Below are positions 21,325 through 29,818 of a DNA stretch of 64,000 nucleotides, piece by piece; the first letter of the stretch is position 1, and every line of letters starts with the position of its first letter. A program made the position numbers and the translations under genes. The notes beneath the pieces are model-generated. The model was not told where the DNA came from, did not search any database, and worked only from the letters and a program-made list of their open reading frames with translations. The DNA is from Clostridiales bacterium (GTDB taxonomy: Bacteria > Bacillota > Clostridia > Peptostreptococcales > Acidaminobacteraceae). The stretch is taken from the NCBI GenBank assembly GCA_016342415.1, contig JAEIOD010000002.1, forward strand, positions 276,338 through 340,337. The letters are read 5' to 3'.

Positions 21325-22374
21325 TTAGTCTACTATAAATCCAGCTTCTTCAAAAGTGATCATAACATCATTCATATATGTTGCTGCTTCAATAAGATTA
21401 AACATTAGAACAGCACCTGTCCCTTCACCTAATCTCATATTCATATCAAGTGATGTACTGAGTCCTAAAAGTTCAGTAGCTTTTGAAGCTCCCAACTCTA
21501 AAGAACTATGTGATGCAAATAAATAATCTTTTACTTTAGGTTCAATTGTAGTTGCAATAATTGCCGCTGCCGTACATATGAAGCCATCCACAACTACAGG
21601 AACTCTATTTGCAGCTCCTGCTATCATCACACCCGCCATACCTGCGATTTCAAGCCCGCCAACTTTTGAAAGCACATCAATGCCGTCTTTCGGATTAGGC
21701 TGATTCAATTCAATGCCTTTCCTAATAACATCTGCTTTATGTTTTACTTTTTCCTGAGGTAAATTTGCACCTACACCTGTTACTACAGAAGGATCAAATC
21801 CACCTATTACTGAAACAATAGCTGAACTTGGTGTTGTGTTACCAATACCCATTTCACCAGTCGCTAACAGGGTCACACCCTTTTTAATAAGCATTTCAGC
21901 AACATCAATACCTGCTTCTAAAGCCTGTATGGCTTCTTCTCTAGACATGGCAGGACCTTTAGAAAAATTATCAGCTCCATATTTCACTTTTCTATTGATT
22001 ATAGAACAGTCAGGCACCTCATTGTCTATACCAACATCCACAACTACCACTTCAGCGCCTACATGTTTTGCTAACGCACAGACCCCTGTTAAGCCACGTG
22101 TCATATTAACTGACTGAATCAAAGTAATTTCTTTTTCGGAAGTTGCAACACCTTCTTCAATAATTTTATGATCTCCAGCACAGACTATCACAGCTTTTTT
22201 TTCTACTTTTGGATGTATATTTTTTTGAATGCCTGCTAATTTTATAACAATATCTTCTAGTTTACCCAAACTGCCTTTGGGTTTGATCAAAAGGTCAACT
22301 CGTTCTCGACATTTTTTTTCGTAGCTTACGTCTTTTGGTTCAATATTATTTAATGTTTCAAGTAATCTGCTCAT
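21325..22374 (-). CDS. cobT: Nicotinate-nucleotide--dimethylbenzimidazole phosphoribosyltransferase
   Basis: A 349-residue CobT, of normal length, which makes alpha-ribazole phosphate for the lower ligand of cobalamin. Conserved stretches include KPKGSLGKLE near the N-terminus, CAGDHKI, the phosphoribosyl loop LLATGEMGIGNTTPSSA, and RLGEGTGA near the C-terminus with the glutamate used as general base. ATG at 22374 is chosen, with GGGGG about 7 nt upstream; an adjacent ATG at 22377 and a GTG at 22386 are alternatives. No other cobalamin genes are present in the window, so it probably supports lower-ligand assembly or salvage with genes elsewhere. Confidence 0.96.
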   Translation of the reverse strand: MSRLLETLNNIEPKDVSYEKKCRERVDLLIKPKGSLGKLEDIVIKLAGIQKNIHPKVEKKAVIVCAGDHKIIEEGVATSEKEITLIQSVNMTRGLTGVCALAKHVGAEVVVVDVGIDNEVPDCSIINRKVKYGADNFSKGPAMSREEAIQALEAGIDVAEMLIKKGVTLLATGEMGIGNTTPSSAIVSVIGGFDPSVVTGVGANLPQEKVKHKADVIRKGIELNQPNPKDGIDVLSKVGGLEIAGMAGVMIAGAANRVPVVVDGFICTAAAIIATTIEPKVKDYLFASHSSLELGASKATELLGLSTSLDMNMRLGEGTGAVLMFNLIEAATYMNDVMITFEEAGFIVD

Positions 22375-22413
22375 CATAACCCCCACTTAAAAGCCTAATC
22401 CATAATTTAGATG

Positions 22414-22446
22414 AAAAAAAGATTCATGTATTAAACATGAATCTTT
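22414..22446 (-). terminator. Terminator of gdhA
   Basis: On the minus strand AAAGATTCATGT-TTAAT-ACATGAATCTTT is followed by T residues, 35 bp beyond the gdhA stop. Confidence 0.85.
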
Positions 22447-22481
22447 ATAGTCATTCTAGCACAGGTTTAAATCTGTGTAAA

Positions 22482-23822
22482 TTAGTAGTTACCTTGAGCA
22501 TGCATAGCTTCAGCAACTTTTACGAAACCAGCGATATTAGCACCAGCAACTAAGTCATAACCGAATCCATACTCTTCAGCAGCTTTTTTAGCATTGTCAT
22601 GAATATTCTTCATGATTGCTTGTAATTTATTATCTACTTCTTCTTCAGTCCATGATAATCTCATTGAGTTTTGAGACATTTCAAGAGCAGATGTAGCAAC
22701 ACCACCAGCATTCGCAGCCTTAGCTGGTCCTACTTGTACGTTGTTGTCTTGTAAGTATTTTAATGCTTCATTAGTTGTAGGCATGTTTGAACCTTCACAA
22801 ACTATAGCTACACCATTTGCTACCATTTTCTTAGCATCATCTAAATGAATTTCATTTTGAGTTGCACATGGAATGGCAATATCAACTTTAACGCCCCAAG
22901 GCTTTTCACCAGCGAAGAATTCTGCGCCAAACTTGTCAGCATAATCTTGAACTCTATCATTTCCGCTAGCTCTCATTTCTAATAAGTAATCTATTTTATC
23001 TCCAGATACACCATCAGCATCGTAAACATATCCGTCTGGACCTGAAAGTGTTACTACTTTTCCACCTAATTCAGTGATCTTAATAGCAGCACCCCATGTA
23101 ACATTACCAAATCCTGATAATGCAACAGTTTTACCTGCAAATGTATCGTTTGAAGTTGCTAACATTTCTCTTGTGAAGTATGTCACACCGAAACCAGTTG
23201 CTTCTGGTCTGATTAAAGATCCACCGTAAGTTAATCCTTTACCAGTTAAAACGCCATTCTCAAATGCACCTTTAACTCTTCTGTATTGGCCGTATAAGTA
23301 TCCGATTTCTCTTCCACCAACACCAATATCTCCAGCAGGAACATCTACATCTGGACCAATATGTCTGTAAAGCTCAGTCATGAAAGATTGACAGAATCTC
23401 ATAACTTCTCCGTCTGATTTACCATAAGAGTTGAAATCAGATCCACCTTTACCGCCACCAATTGGTAAGCCAGTTAAAGAGTTCTTGAAAATTTGCTCAA
23501 AACCTAAGAATTTAATGATTCCTAAATATACAGACTTGTGGAATCTTAAGCCACCTTTGTAAGGTCCTATAGCTCCGTTAAACTGCACTCTGAAACCACG
23601 GTTAACTTGTAAATCACCATTATCATCTACCCAAGGTACTCTGAAAATGATTTGTCTTTCCGGTTCAGAAATTCTTTCTAATATATTAGCATCAACCCAT
23701 TGAGGATTTTTCTCTAATACTGGTGCTAAAGAATGAAATACTTCTTCAACTGCTTGTAAGAATTCTGGTTCTGCACTGTTTCTAGCTTTAATTCGTTCAA
23801 ATACTTCGTTAATGTAATTCAT
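22482..23822 (-). CDS. gdhA: Glutamate dehydrogenase (hexameric, NADP-type)
   Basis: A 446-residue glutamate dehydrogenase that interconverts glutamate with 2-oxoglutarate and ammonia. The catalytic region GGGKGGSDFNSYGKSDGE carries the substrate lysines, followed by DVDVPAGDIGVGGREIGYL. The nucleotide-binding fold starts at VALSGFGNVTWGAA. Length and the GGGKGGSDF block fit the NADP-preferring 450-residue bacterial subfamily; cofactor preference is inferred. The start at 23822 follows GGGAGATG; a longer in-frame reading from 23849 lacks a ribosome binding site. The gene has a leader of about 215 nt with several stable hairpins, suggesting RNA-level control. Confidence 0.96.
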   Translation of the reverse strand: MNYINEVFERIKARNSAEPEFLQAVEEVFHSLAPVLEKNPQWVDANILERISEPERQIIFRVPWVDDNGDLQVNRGFRVQFNGAIGPYKGGLRFHKSVYLGIIKFLGFEQIFKNSLTGLPIGGGKGGSDFNSYGKSDGEVMRFCQSFMTELYRHIGPDVDVPAGDIGVGGREIGYLYGQYRRVKGAFENGVLTGKGLTYGGSLIRPEATGFGVTYFTREMLATSNDTFAGKTVALSGFGNVTWGAAIKITELGGKVVTLSGPDGYVYDADGVSGDKIDYLLEMRASGNDRVQDYADKFGAEFFAGEKPWGVKVDIAIPCATQNEIHLDDAKKMVANGVAIVCEGSNMPTTNEALKYLQDNNVQVGPAKAANAGGVATSALEMSQNSMRLSWTEEEVDNKLQAIMKNIHDNAKKAAEEYGFGYDLVAGANIAGFVKVAEAMHAQGNY

Positions 23823-24039
23823 ATTAACATCTCCCTTTGTAATAAGCATTTAATTTATATAAAGATTGATAATCTTTTATCAATCCGTACAACCTAAATG
23901 AATCCAAAAAGCCTTTAATTACAGTTTTCAAAAGCCCCCCATTGATGTCAAGCACATTTTCTTGACACAAACTGTAAGGAAAAGGTTTTCCTGCCTTGCT
24001 TATGATGACATTTGATTGTTAAAAGTTTATTCTTCTTTC
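23823..24039 (-). promoter_or_regulatory. Structured 5' leader of gdhA (candidate regulatory RNA)
   Basis: Between the predicted start (about 24039) and the gdhA ATG the minus strand folds into nested elements. An AGGAAAA/TTTTCCT hairpin lies at 23977-23992. A 9-bp outer stem TTACAGTTT/AAACTGTAA (23969-23977 with 23919-23927) encloses a TGTCAAG/CTTGACA hairpin (23961-23967 with 23946-23952) and a GGGGGG tract. A final 9-bp hairpin GATTGATAA/TTATCAATC (23864-23885) is followed by TTTATAT. I do not recognise a known riboswitch class or T-box motif in it. Confidence 0.5.
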
Positions 24040-24045
24040 AACTGA

Positions 24046-24074
24046 ATAGTAGCACACTACAAAAAAATTGTAAA
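24046..24074 (-). promoter_or_regulatory. gdhA promoter
   Basis: On the minus strand TTTACA (24069-24074), 17 bp and TACTAT (24046-24051) form a good promoter about 215 nt upstream of the gdhA start codon. Confidence 0.65.
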
Positions 24075-24137
24075 CAGCTTTTTTCAATCTTTTTTTATAC
24101 ATAAAATTCAGAATTTTCAGACATTCTTCTGTTTCCA

Positions 24138-24956
24138 TTAAAACTCTTCCAAATACACGCTTTTAACCACAATGTGAATATCTATAACATTCATTTGTGT
24201 CATCATTTCAAGGTACTTTTTAACCTGATTTATTGCATTTTGACTAACTTTATGTACATTAAAGCCATATTTAATCACTAGATCTATTTCAACAATGATA
24301 CCCTCAGGCTTCTTATTCAATCGTATTTTAGTGTATTTTTCTACACCTTCAGTTAAATTGATACTGTGGCCTACAATTTGTATCAATGTTTTATTCGCTA
24401 TGGTAAATTGACCAATTTGACTGAAAGTTGGCCTAACAACAGATTTTTCAATAATTTTGTCACTTCTACCAAACACACGACTAAAAATTCTTAAAGAGTC
24501 TAAAAAGTATCCAGAAAAGTCTTTTCTAACTTCAAGCGTTGGTAAAGGAATAACATGTTTACCATAATGCAAACGATGAAACTTTGCGGTCTCAATTTCT
24601 GCTTCCGTTGAGACGTCTTCAATAAAAATCAGTTCATCTATGGGATCTATACCCAGATTACTAGCAATCTGATTGACCATTTTTACAGAAGTACCGATGA
24701 TCATTAATTCATCAGGCATAATCTCTTCAAGTTTATCTTTCATCTCATCACGATGAATATCATGATGAAAAATAGCTCTTTTTACAGCAGCGATTTTTGT
24801 ATGTTCTCTCTTGGCAGAACTACCAATTATTTTTCTTTGTCCTGAGATCAAAATACCGTCATCAATTAAGTATTTGATATGTCTCTCTCTTGCAACACTC
24901 ATCGCTTTATAGCTTTTGCCTGTACCGCTCTTTCCTACTAATGCATAGACTTTCAT
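24138..24956 (-). CDS. P-loop NTPase fused to an Asp23/Gls24-like domain
   Basis: A 272-residue protein beginning MKVYALVGKSGTGKSYKA, a Walker A motif at the extreme N-terminus. The first 150 residues look like a nucleotide-binding domain (LIFIEDVSTEAE is a possible Walker B-like strand). The last 110 residues, including EGIIVEIDLVIKYGFNVHKV and INQVKKYLEMMTQMNVIDIHI, match the Asp23/Gls24 alkaline-shock/envelope-stress fold. Similar two-domain proteins occur in Clostridia without known function. It is preceded by a divergently transcribed ferredoxin gene and lies upstream of gdhA. No strong ribosome binding site is visible beyond a weak GAGGTT before the ATG. Confidence 0.8.
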   Translation of the reverse strand: MKVYALVGKSGTGKSYKAMSVARERHIKYLIDDGILISGQRKIIGSSAKREHTKIAAVKRAIFHHDIHRDEMKDKLEEIMPDELMIIGTSVKMVNQIASNLGIDPIDELIFIEDVSTEAEIETAKFHRLHYGKHVIPLPTLEVRKDFSGYFLDSLRIFSRVFGRSDKIIEKSVVRPTFSQIGQFTIANKTLIQIVGHSINLTEGVEKYTKIRLNKKPEGIIVEIDLVIKYGFNVHKVSQNAINQVKKYLEMMTQMNVIDIHIVVKSVYLEEF

Positions 24957-25067
24957 ATAACCTCACAATCATAAGCACCTAAAGTTTATTACCATGGGGG
25001 CAAAAAGTCAACCTGTACAAGAGGATTTGACATTAAATTAAGAAGTTAAAACACTAATTCGCTAATA

Positions 25068-25086
25068 AATAATGATTCTCATTTTA
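25068..25086 (+). promoter_or_regulatory. Fur-box-like sequence upstream of the ferredoxin gene
   Basis: AATAATGATTCTCATTTTA matches 14 of 19 positions of the classical Fur box and lies about 37 bp upstream of the ferredoxin -35. This is a sequence match only; no fur gene is in the window. Confidence 0.3.
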
Positions 25087-25122
25087 CTTTGCTGTATTTT
25101 GATGTTTTTTATATAAATATCG

Positions 25123-25151
25123 TTGTGAATCATATTCTATTCTAATATAAT
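25123..25151 (+). promoter_or_regulatory. Ferredoxin gene promoter
   Basis: TTGTGA (25123-25128), 17 bp and a perfect TATAAT (25146-25151) lie about 40 bp upstream of the ferredoxin start codon. Confidence 0.75.
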
Positions 25152-25192
25152 CAAATAGAAAATTAATTAATAAATCTAATAGGAGGTATATC

Positions 25193-25363
25193 ATGGCTTA
25201 TAAAATTACAGATGCATGTATTTCATGTGGCGCTTGTGAAGGCGAATGTCCAGTTAGCTGTATCGCAGCTGGTGAAGCTACTTACGTAATCGACGCAGAC
25301 GCTTGTGTAGATTGTGGTGCTTGTGTTGGTTCTTGTCCAGTTGACGCTATCATTCAAGGATAA
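25193..25363 (+). CDS. 2[4Fe-4S] ferredoxin (clostridial type)
   Basis: A 56-residue ferredoxin, too short for many gene finders. It carries two CxxCxxCxxxCP cluster motifs, CISCGACEGECP and CVDCGACVGSCP, arranged symmetrically as in Clostridium ferredoxins, and ends AIIQG. It is a soluble low-potential electron carrier for anaerobic metabolism, for example with pyruvate:ferredoxin oxidoreductase or hydrogenase. AGGAGG is placed 7 nt before the ATG. Codon use is noticeably GC-richer than the surroundings (many GCT, GAC and TGT codons), as expected for a highly expressed gene. It is monocistronic, with its own promoter and terminator. A Fur-box-like sequence lies upstream. Confidence 0.97.
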   Translation: MAYKITDACISCGACEGECPVSCIAAGEATYVIDADACVDCGACVGSCPVDAIIQG

Positions 25364-25374
25364 TAACAACTAAG

Positions 25375-25397
25375 GAGTTGCTTGCAACTCTTTTTTT
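25375..25397 (+). terminator. Ferredoxin gene terminator
   Basis: GAGTTG-CTTG-CAACTC followed by seven T, 11 bp after the ferredoxin stop codon. Confidence 0.85.
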
Positions 25398-25401
25398 ATA
25401 C

Positions 25402-25425
25402 AAAAAAAGCGATGTTGCCATCGCT
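25402..25425 (-). terminator. Terminator of thlA-marR
   Basis: On the minus strand AGCGATG-GCAA-CATCGCT followed by T residues. The 5' arm overlaps the marR stop codon. Confidence 0.85.
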
Positions 25426-25858
25426 ATTTCATATATTTTGTTTGTTGTATCTTACTTAAAAACTTAACAATCGTCTTTTCCTCATTGATTGTCATCTCTT
25501 TTAAAACAAAATCTAGAAAAATCTGTTCATGTTTATCATACTCAGATAGTATGTCTGTACCTTTAGGACCCAATTCAATATAACTAGAACGTTTGTCTTT
25601 TAAATTTTCACTACGAACCAAATAACCATAATCAATCATTTTCTTAATGATACTCAACAACTTACTTCTCTTTAAGTCCAATAAATCCAAAAGGTCATGC
25701 TGGGTTACATGTTCATGTGATCCAACATATTCTAGTAGAGTTAGTTCTATAGCACTAAATCTCTCAAGTTTCCGTTCTTTATTAAGTACAATTCTTGTTT
25801 CATAAGTGAGCATCAGATATTTCATGATGCGCACAATATCCTTCTGATAAACTGACAT
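25424..25858 (-). CDS. MarR-family transcriptional regulator
   Basis: A 144-residue MarR-type regulator. The winged helix-turn-helix is visible as FSAIELTLLEYV, HVTQHDLLDLLDLKRSKLLSIIKKMIDYGYLVRS and the wing KDKRSSYIELGPKG (about 30-105), with dimerisation helices at both ends. AGGAGAG is placed before the ATG at 25858. It begins 7 bp after thlA ends and is surely co-transcribed with it. MarR proteins often repress their own operon in response to a small ligand, so it may control thiolase expression. A short AACC/GGTT dyad near the thlA promoter is a possible site, unproven. Confidence 0.88.
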   Translation of the reverse strand: MSVYQKDIVRIMKYLMLTYETRIVLNKERKLERFSAIELTLLEYVGSHEHVTQHDLLDLLDLKRSKLLSIIKKMIDYGYLVRSENLKDKRSSYIELGPKGTDILSEYDKHEQIFLDFVLKEMTINEEKTIVKFLSKIQQTKYMK

Positions 25859-25865
25859 GACTCTC

Positions 25866-27044
25866 CTATCTCTTTACGATAACAGCTTCACCCATACCAC
25901 CACCGATACACAGTGTAGCCAAACCATAGTTAGATTCTCTTTTTTTCATTTCATGAAGTAGAGTGACCAAAATTCTAGCACCACTTGCTCCAATTGGATG
26001 ACCAAGTGCTATTGCACCTCCATTTACATTAACAATATCAGTATTTAACTTTAAATCTGTTATAACTGATAAAGCTTGAGCAGCAAATGCTTCATTCGCT
26101 TCTATTAAATCTAAGTCTTCAATCGTTAAGTTGGCTTTCTTTAAAGCTTTTTGCGTTGCAGGAATTGGACCAGTTCCCATAATCTCAGGTGCAACACCTG
26201 CTGATGCATAAGAAACGATTGTTGCTAGTGGTGTAATACCTAATTCCTCTGCTTTTTCCTTTGTCATAATCACTAAAGCAGCAGCACCGTCGTTGATACC
26301 CGATGCATTGGCAGCCGTTACTGAACCATCTTTTTTAAATGCAGGTCTAAGTTTAGCTAGTCCTTCAACTGTAGCACCTTTTCTAATATATTCATCTTGA
26401 TCAAATACAATAGGATCTTTTCTTCTTTGCGGAATCACGACTGGCACGATTTCGTCTTTGAATTTGCCTTCAGCTTGAGCTTTTTCAGCTCTATTTTGTG
26501 AATTAGTTGCCAATTCATCTTGTGCTTCTCTTGTAAAACCATACTGTTCTACAATATTTTCAGCTGTTTGTCCCATGTGATAATCATTAAATGCATCCCA
26601 TAGACCATCGTTTACCATCATATCGTACAATTTACCATCACCCATTTTTTGTCCCCAACGTGCATTAGGCATTAAATAAGGTGCTTGTGACATATTTTCA
26701 GTACCACCAGCAACAACGATCTCATTATCACCCGCTAAAATGGTTTGCACTGCCAGTGAAACAGTTTTTAGTCCTGAACCGCAAATCATATTGATTGTTG
26801 TTGCAGGCGTGTGGTTTGATAAACCTGATTTTAAAGCAACCTGTCTAGCAACTCCTTGCCCTTGACCACCTTGTAATACACAACCAAAGAACATTTCATT
26901 CACTGAATCAGGTGCTACATTCGCTCTTGAAAGGGCTTCTTTAACGACGATTTGACCCAAAGTCACAGCGTTTACTGATTTAAGCGCACCACCAAAACTA
27001 CCTATTGGTGTTCTTACCGCACTTGCTATTACGATTTCTTTCAT
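25866..27044 (-). CDS. thlA: Acetyl-CoA C-acetyltransferase (thiolase)
   Basis: A 392-residue biosynthetic thiolase, the expected length, condensing two acetyl-CoA to acetoacetyl-CoA. The acylated cysteine is in [10 protein letters not shown] (Cys88), the histidine in [12 protein letters not shown], and the second cysteine in [13 protein letters not shown] near the C-terminus. AAGGAGGAAAG precedes the ATG. In anaerobic Bacillota this step leads to butyrate/butanol or to 3-hydroxybutyryl-CoA. The rest of that pathway is not in the window, but the upstream gene is rex, which in clostridia controls such fermentative genes. It shares an operon with marR. Confidence 0.95.
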   Translation of the reverse strand: MKEIVIASAVRTPIGSFGGALKSVNAVTLGQIVVKEALSRANVAPDSVNEMFFGCVLQGGQGQGVARQVALKSGLSNHTPATTINMICGSGLKTVSLAVQTILAGDNEIVVAGGTENMSQAPYLMPNARWGQKMGDGKLYDMMVNDGLWDAFNDYHMGQTAENIVEQYGFTREAQDELATNSQNRAEKAQAEGKFKDEIVPVVIPQRRKDPIVFDQDEYIRKGATVEGLAKLRPAFKKDGSVTAANASGINDGAAALVIMTKEKAEELGITPLATIVSYASAGVAPEIMGTGPIPATQKALKKANLTIEDLDLIEANEAFAAQALSVITDLKLNTDIVNVNGGAIALGHPIGASGARILVTLLHEMKKRESNYGLATLCIGGGMGEAVIVKR

Positions 27045-27107
27045 ACTTTCCTCCTTAATAACTATATCCTCGAATCTATTATATACAACCCACTCGGTTT
27101 TTAAAAG

Positions 27108-27136
27108 AAAAAAACCAATACTTTAAAGTATTGGTT
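27108..27136 (-). terminator. Terminator of rex
   Basis: On the minus strand a perfect palindrome with 10-bp arms AACCAATACT/AGTATTGGTT is followed by T residues. It overlaps the rex stop codon. Confidence 0.8.
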
Positions 27137-27764
27137 AATCATTCTGATTTAAGAAATATGATAATGTAAATAAATTTTCGATTAAATGAATGTTTTCAGC
27201 AACAACACCCTCTTTTAAAACCAAGTCCACTGGTGTGAAGTTCCAAATTGCTTTGATACCATTATCGCATAATATATCTGCAATTTCTTGTGCTGAACTT
27301 CTTCTCGTACAGACATACGCAATATCAATCTCGTTTTCTTTTACATAGTCACCTAACAGATCGATATCTCTTACCTCTACGTCGTTAATTTTTAATCCTA
27401 TGAGTCTTGGGTTGATATCAAACATCGCTTGAAGTTTGTATCCAAATCTACCGAAATTAGTATAATTAGCAAGGGCTTGACCTAGGTTACCAGCTCCTAC
27501 TATTACTGTTTTGTATTCTCTATCCAATCCAAGAATTTTTCCAATCTCTTTGTACAGTGCTTCTACATTGTATCCGTAACCTTGTTGACCAAATCCCCCA
27601 AAATTATTCAAATCCTGTCTGATTTGCGATGCTGAAAAACCAATTATTTTGCTTAATTCTTTAGAAGAAATTCTATTGATATCTCTATCAATTAGTTGAC
27701 CTAGATATCTGTGATATTTTGGTAATCTTCTAATAACCGCCATTGATATTTTATTATCTTTCAT
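27135..27764 (-). CDS. rex: Redox-sensing transcriptional repressor Rex
   Basis: A 209-residue Rex protein, a homodimeric repressor that senses the NADH/NAD+ ratio. The N-terminal winged helix includes RLPKYHRYLGQL and SSKELSKIIGFSASQIRQDL (about 10-55). The Rossmann fold begins with VGAGNLGQALANY (about 90-103), and the C-terminal swapped helix ends the protein. AAAGGTGAG precedes the ATG. It has its own consensus promoter, divergent from the ABC-F gene, and lies just upstream of thlA, a typical Rex target in fermentative Bacillota. I looked for the Rex operator (TTGTGA-type dyad) near rex and thlA and saw no convincing full site. Confidence 0.96.
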   Translation of the reverse strand: MKDNKISMAVIRRLPKYHRYLGQLIDRDINRISSKELSKIIGFSASQIRQDLNNFGGFGQQGYGYNVEALYKEIGKILGLDREYKTVIVGAGNLGQALANYTNFGRFGYKLQAMFDINPRLIGLKINDVEVRDIDLLGDYVKENEIDIAYVCTRRSSAQEIADILCDNGIKAIWNFTPVDLVLKEGVVAENIHLIENLFTLSYFLNQND

Positions 27765-27800
27765 ACACTCACCTTTACAATTTAGTCTATACTTCTTAAA

Positions 27801-27829
27801 ATTATATCAAGATAAATTATTTTTGTCAA
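27801..27829 (-). promoter_or_regulatory. rex promoter
   Basis: On the minus strand perfect TTGACA (27824-27829), 17 bp and perfect TATAAT (27801-27806), 36 bp upstream of the rex ATG. Confidence 0.88.
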
Positions 27830-27846
27830 TCTAATCACAATCCTTG

Positions 27847-27875
27847 TTCACATGAATTGCTAAGTATGATAGAAT
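27847..27875 (+). promoter_or_regulatory. ABC-F/acp promoter
   Basis: TTCACA (27847-27852), 17 bp and TAGAAT (27870-27875), 24 bp upstream of the ABC-F ATG and divergent from the rex promoter. Confidence 0.65.
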
Positions 27876-27899
27876 GAAATGAACTATTTAGGAGGAATT

Positions 27900-29807
27900 A
27901 TGGTTATTTTATCATGTACAGATCTAGACAAATCTTATGGGACCATACCCATTTTAAAAAATATCTCATTTTCAATAAATGCTGGAGAAAAAATTGGTCT
28001 TATTGGCAAAAATGGCGCTGGAAAGTCAACCTTATTCAAAATACTCACTGGCGATTTAGAATATGAAACAGGTCATATCTATCATCATAAAGATGCTTCT
28101 TTAGGGTATTTAAAGCAAAATATATCATATGAGGACTCTATTACACTATATGATTTTTGCCTGGAAGAATTCAAAGATGTCATTGAACTTGAACAACAAC
28201 TCAGACATTACGAAAACGAAATTTCTCGTCACGCTGACGAACCAGATAAACTTGAATCTATCATGAATGTCTATTCTCAATTAACCGATGAATTTGATGA
28301 TATCAATGGATATGCTTATAAAAGCGAGGTCAGAGGCGTTCTCTTCGGACTCGGATTTAACGAAAGTGATTTTTCCAGACCCATTCATCAATTCAGTGGT
28401 GGACAACAGTCAAGAATCAGTATCGCTAAATTACTTTTAAAAAGCCCCAATATACTTTTGTTAGATGAGCCTACAAATCATTTAGACATTGAAGCGGTTA
28501 AGTGGCTAGAAGGTTATTTAAAGAATTACCCAGGTACTATTATACTGATTTCTCATGATCGTTATTTTTTAGATCAAGTGGTCACCAAGATGTTTGAAAT
28601 CAACAACCATCAGTTGTTATCAAATCCAGGAAACTATTCTGAGTTTGTCAGGTTTAAGAAAGTCCATTATCAAGCATTGATGAAACAATTTGAAAATCAG
28701 CAAAAACACATCAAAGAACAAGAGATACTCATTTCTAAATTTAAAGAACGTGGTACTGAAAAACTTGCTAAACGTGCAAAAAGTCGCGAAAAAAGACTGG
28801 ATATGATTGATGAACTAGAGCGACCAATCGATTTGGAAGAACGTGCCAAACTCTCTTTTTCACCACAAATAAACAGTGGTACTGATGTCTTATTCGTGAA
28901 ATCATTAAAAAAGCAATTTGGAGAAACTGTCATTTTCCAAAATGTTGATTTCAATATTTATAAAGGAGAGAAAATTGGTTTAATCGGTAGAAATGGTGTT
29001 GGAAAAACCACTTTATTCAAAACCATTTTAGATGAATCGTTTAAAACAGATGGAAAAATTACTTATGGGCACAATGTCCATATAGGTTATTTTAGTCAAG
29101 ATCAAATGGAGTATAATCCTGACAATAATCTGATACAGGAAATTTCTGATGCCAATCCTCTTTTAACCGAAACAACAATCAGAACACTTCTTGGTTCTTT
29201 CTTATTCAAAGGCGATGATGTTTTTAAGTTAATGGACAATTTAAGTGGTGGCGAGAAAAGTCGTATGAGTTTACTCAAACTGATGTTGTCCAAGGCAAAT
29301 CTACTTCTGTTAGATGAACCGACCAATCATTTGGATATTATTTCTAAAGAAGCACTAGAAGATGCTTTAGAAAGTTATGATGGTACCATACTCTCAATTT
29401 CTCATGATAGATACTATCTGAATAAAATATCTACAAAAATTATTGAGTTAACACCTGATGGTACTAATGAGTATCTAGGGAATTATGATTATTATCAAAG
29501 TAAAAAAGAACTGCAGTCTTCATTAGATCAACCGTTTGAAGAAGAAAAACTGACAAAAACACAAATTAGAGATTCTAGAAAAAAAGAAAAAGAAGAACAA
29601 CGACAAATCAAAATTAGGAAACAAGCTTTTGCACTTTTAGAAAAATCAATACACGAACTAGAAGAAAAAATTGAAGTAAATGAAGCACTCATGTGTGAAG
29701 AATCTGTTTATTCTGATCCTATAAAATCAAAAGCATTGCATAATGAGATAAATACTCTTAAAATAGAGTTAGAACAAAAATATGAGGAATGGGAAACATT
29801 CGTTTAA
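27900..29807 (+). CDS. ABC-F family ATPase (YdiF-like)
   Basis: A 635-residue soluble protein with two ABC ATPase domains and no membrane part. Walker A motifs are GKNGAGKST (about 40) and GRNGVGKTT (about 365); signatures are FSGGQQSR and LSGGEKSR; both Walker B strands read LLLLDEPTNHLD. Between the domains lies the ABC-F linker (about 250-310), rich in Lys/Arg/Glu. A charged coiled coil occupies the last 90 residues. ABC-F proteins act on the ribosome, easing stalled translation or protecting it from antibiotics. Neighbourhood (rex on one side, tsaD on the other) matches B. subtilis ydiF. AGGAGG precedes ATG 27900. An acyl carrier protein gene follows after 11 bp. Confidence 0.92.
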   Translation: MVILSCTDLDKSYGTIPILKNISFSINAGEKIGLIGKNGAGKSTLFKILTGDLEYETGHIYHHKDASLGYLKQNISYEDSITLYDFCLEEFKDVIELEQQLRHYENEISRHADEPDKLESIMNVYSQLTDEFDDINGYAYKSEVRGVLFGLGFNESDFSRPIHQFSGGQQSRISIAKLLLKSPNILLLDEPTNHLDIEAVKWLEGYLKNYPGTIILISHDRYFLDQVVTKMFEINNHQLLSNPGNYSEFVRFKKVHYQALMKQFENQQKHIKEQEILISKFKERGTEKLAKRAKSREKRLDMIDELERPIDLEERAKLSFSPQINSGTDVLFVKSLKKQFGETVIFQNVDFNIYKGEKIGLIGRNGVGKTTLFKTILDESFKTDGKITYGHNVHIGYFSQDQMEYNPDNNLIQEISDANPLLTETTIRTLLGSFLFKGDDVFKLMDNLSGGEKSRMSLLKLMLSKANLLLLDEPTNHLDIISKEALEDALESYDGTILSISHDRYYLNKISTKIIELTPDGTNEYLGNYDYYQSKKELQSSLDQPFEEEKLTKTQIRDSRKKEKEEQRQIKIRKQAFALLEKSIHELEEKIEVNEALMCEESVYSDPIKSKALHNEINTLKIELEQKYEEWETFV

Positions 29808-29818
29808 AGGAGAAAATA

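Noticed and set aside
23823..24074. T-box, purine or cyclic-di-GMP riboswitch upstream of gdhA
   Set aside because: None of the conserved cores of these classes is present; the leader is listed only as an unassigned structured RNA.
27765..27880. Rex operator upstream of rex and the ABC-F gene
   Set aside because: Only half-site-like TTGTGA and TTCACA pieces occur, not the full palindrome with correct spacing.
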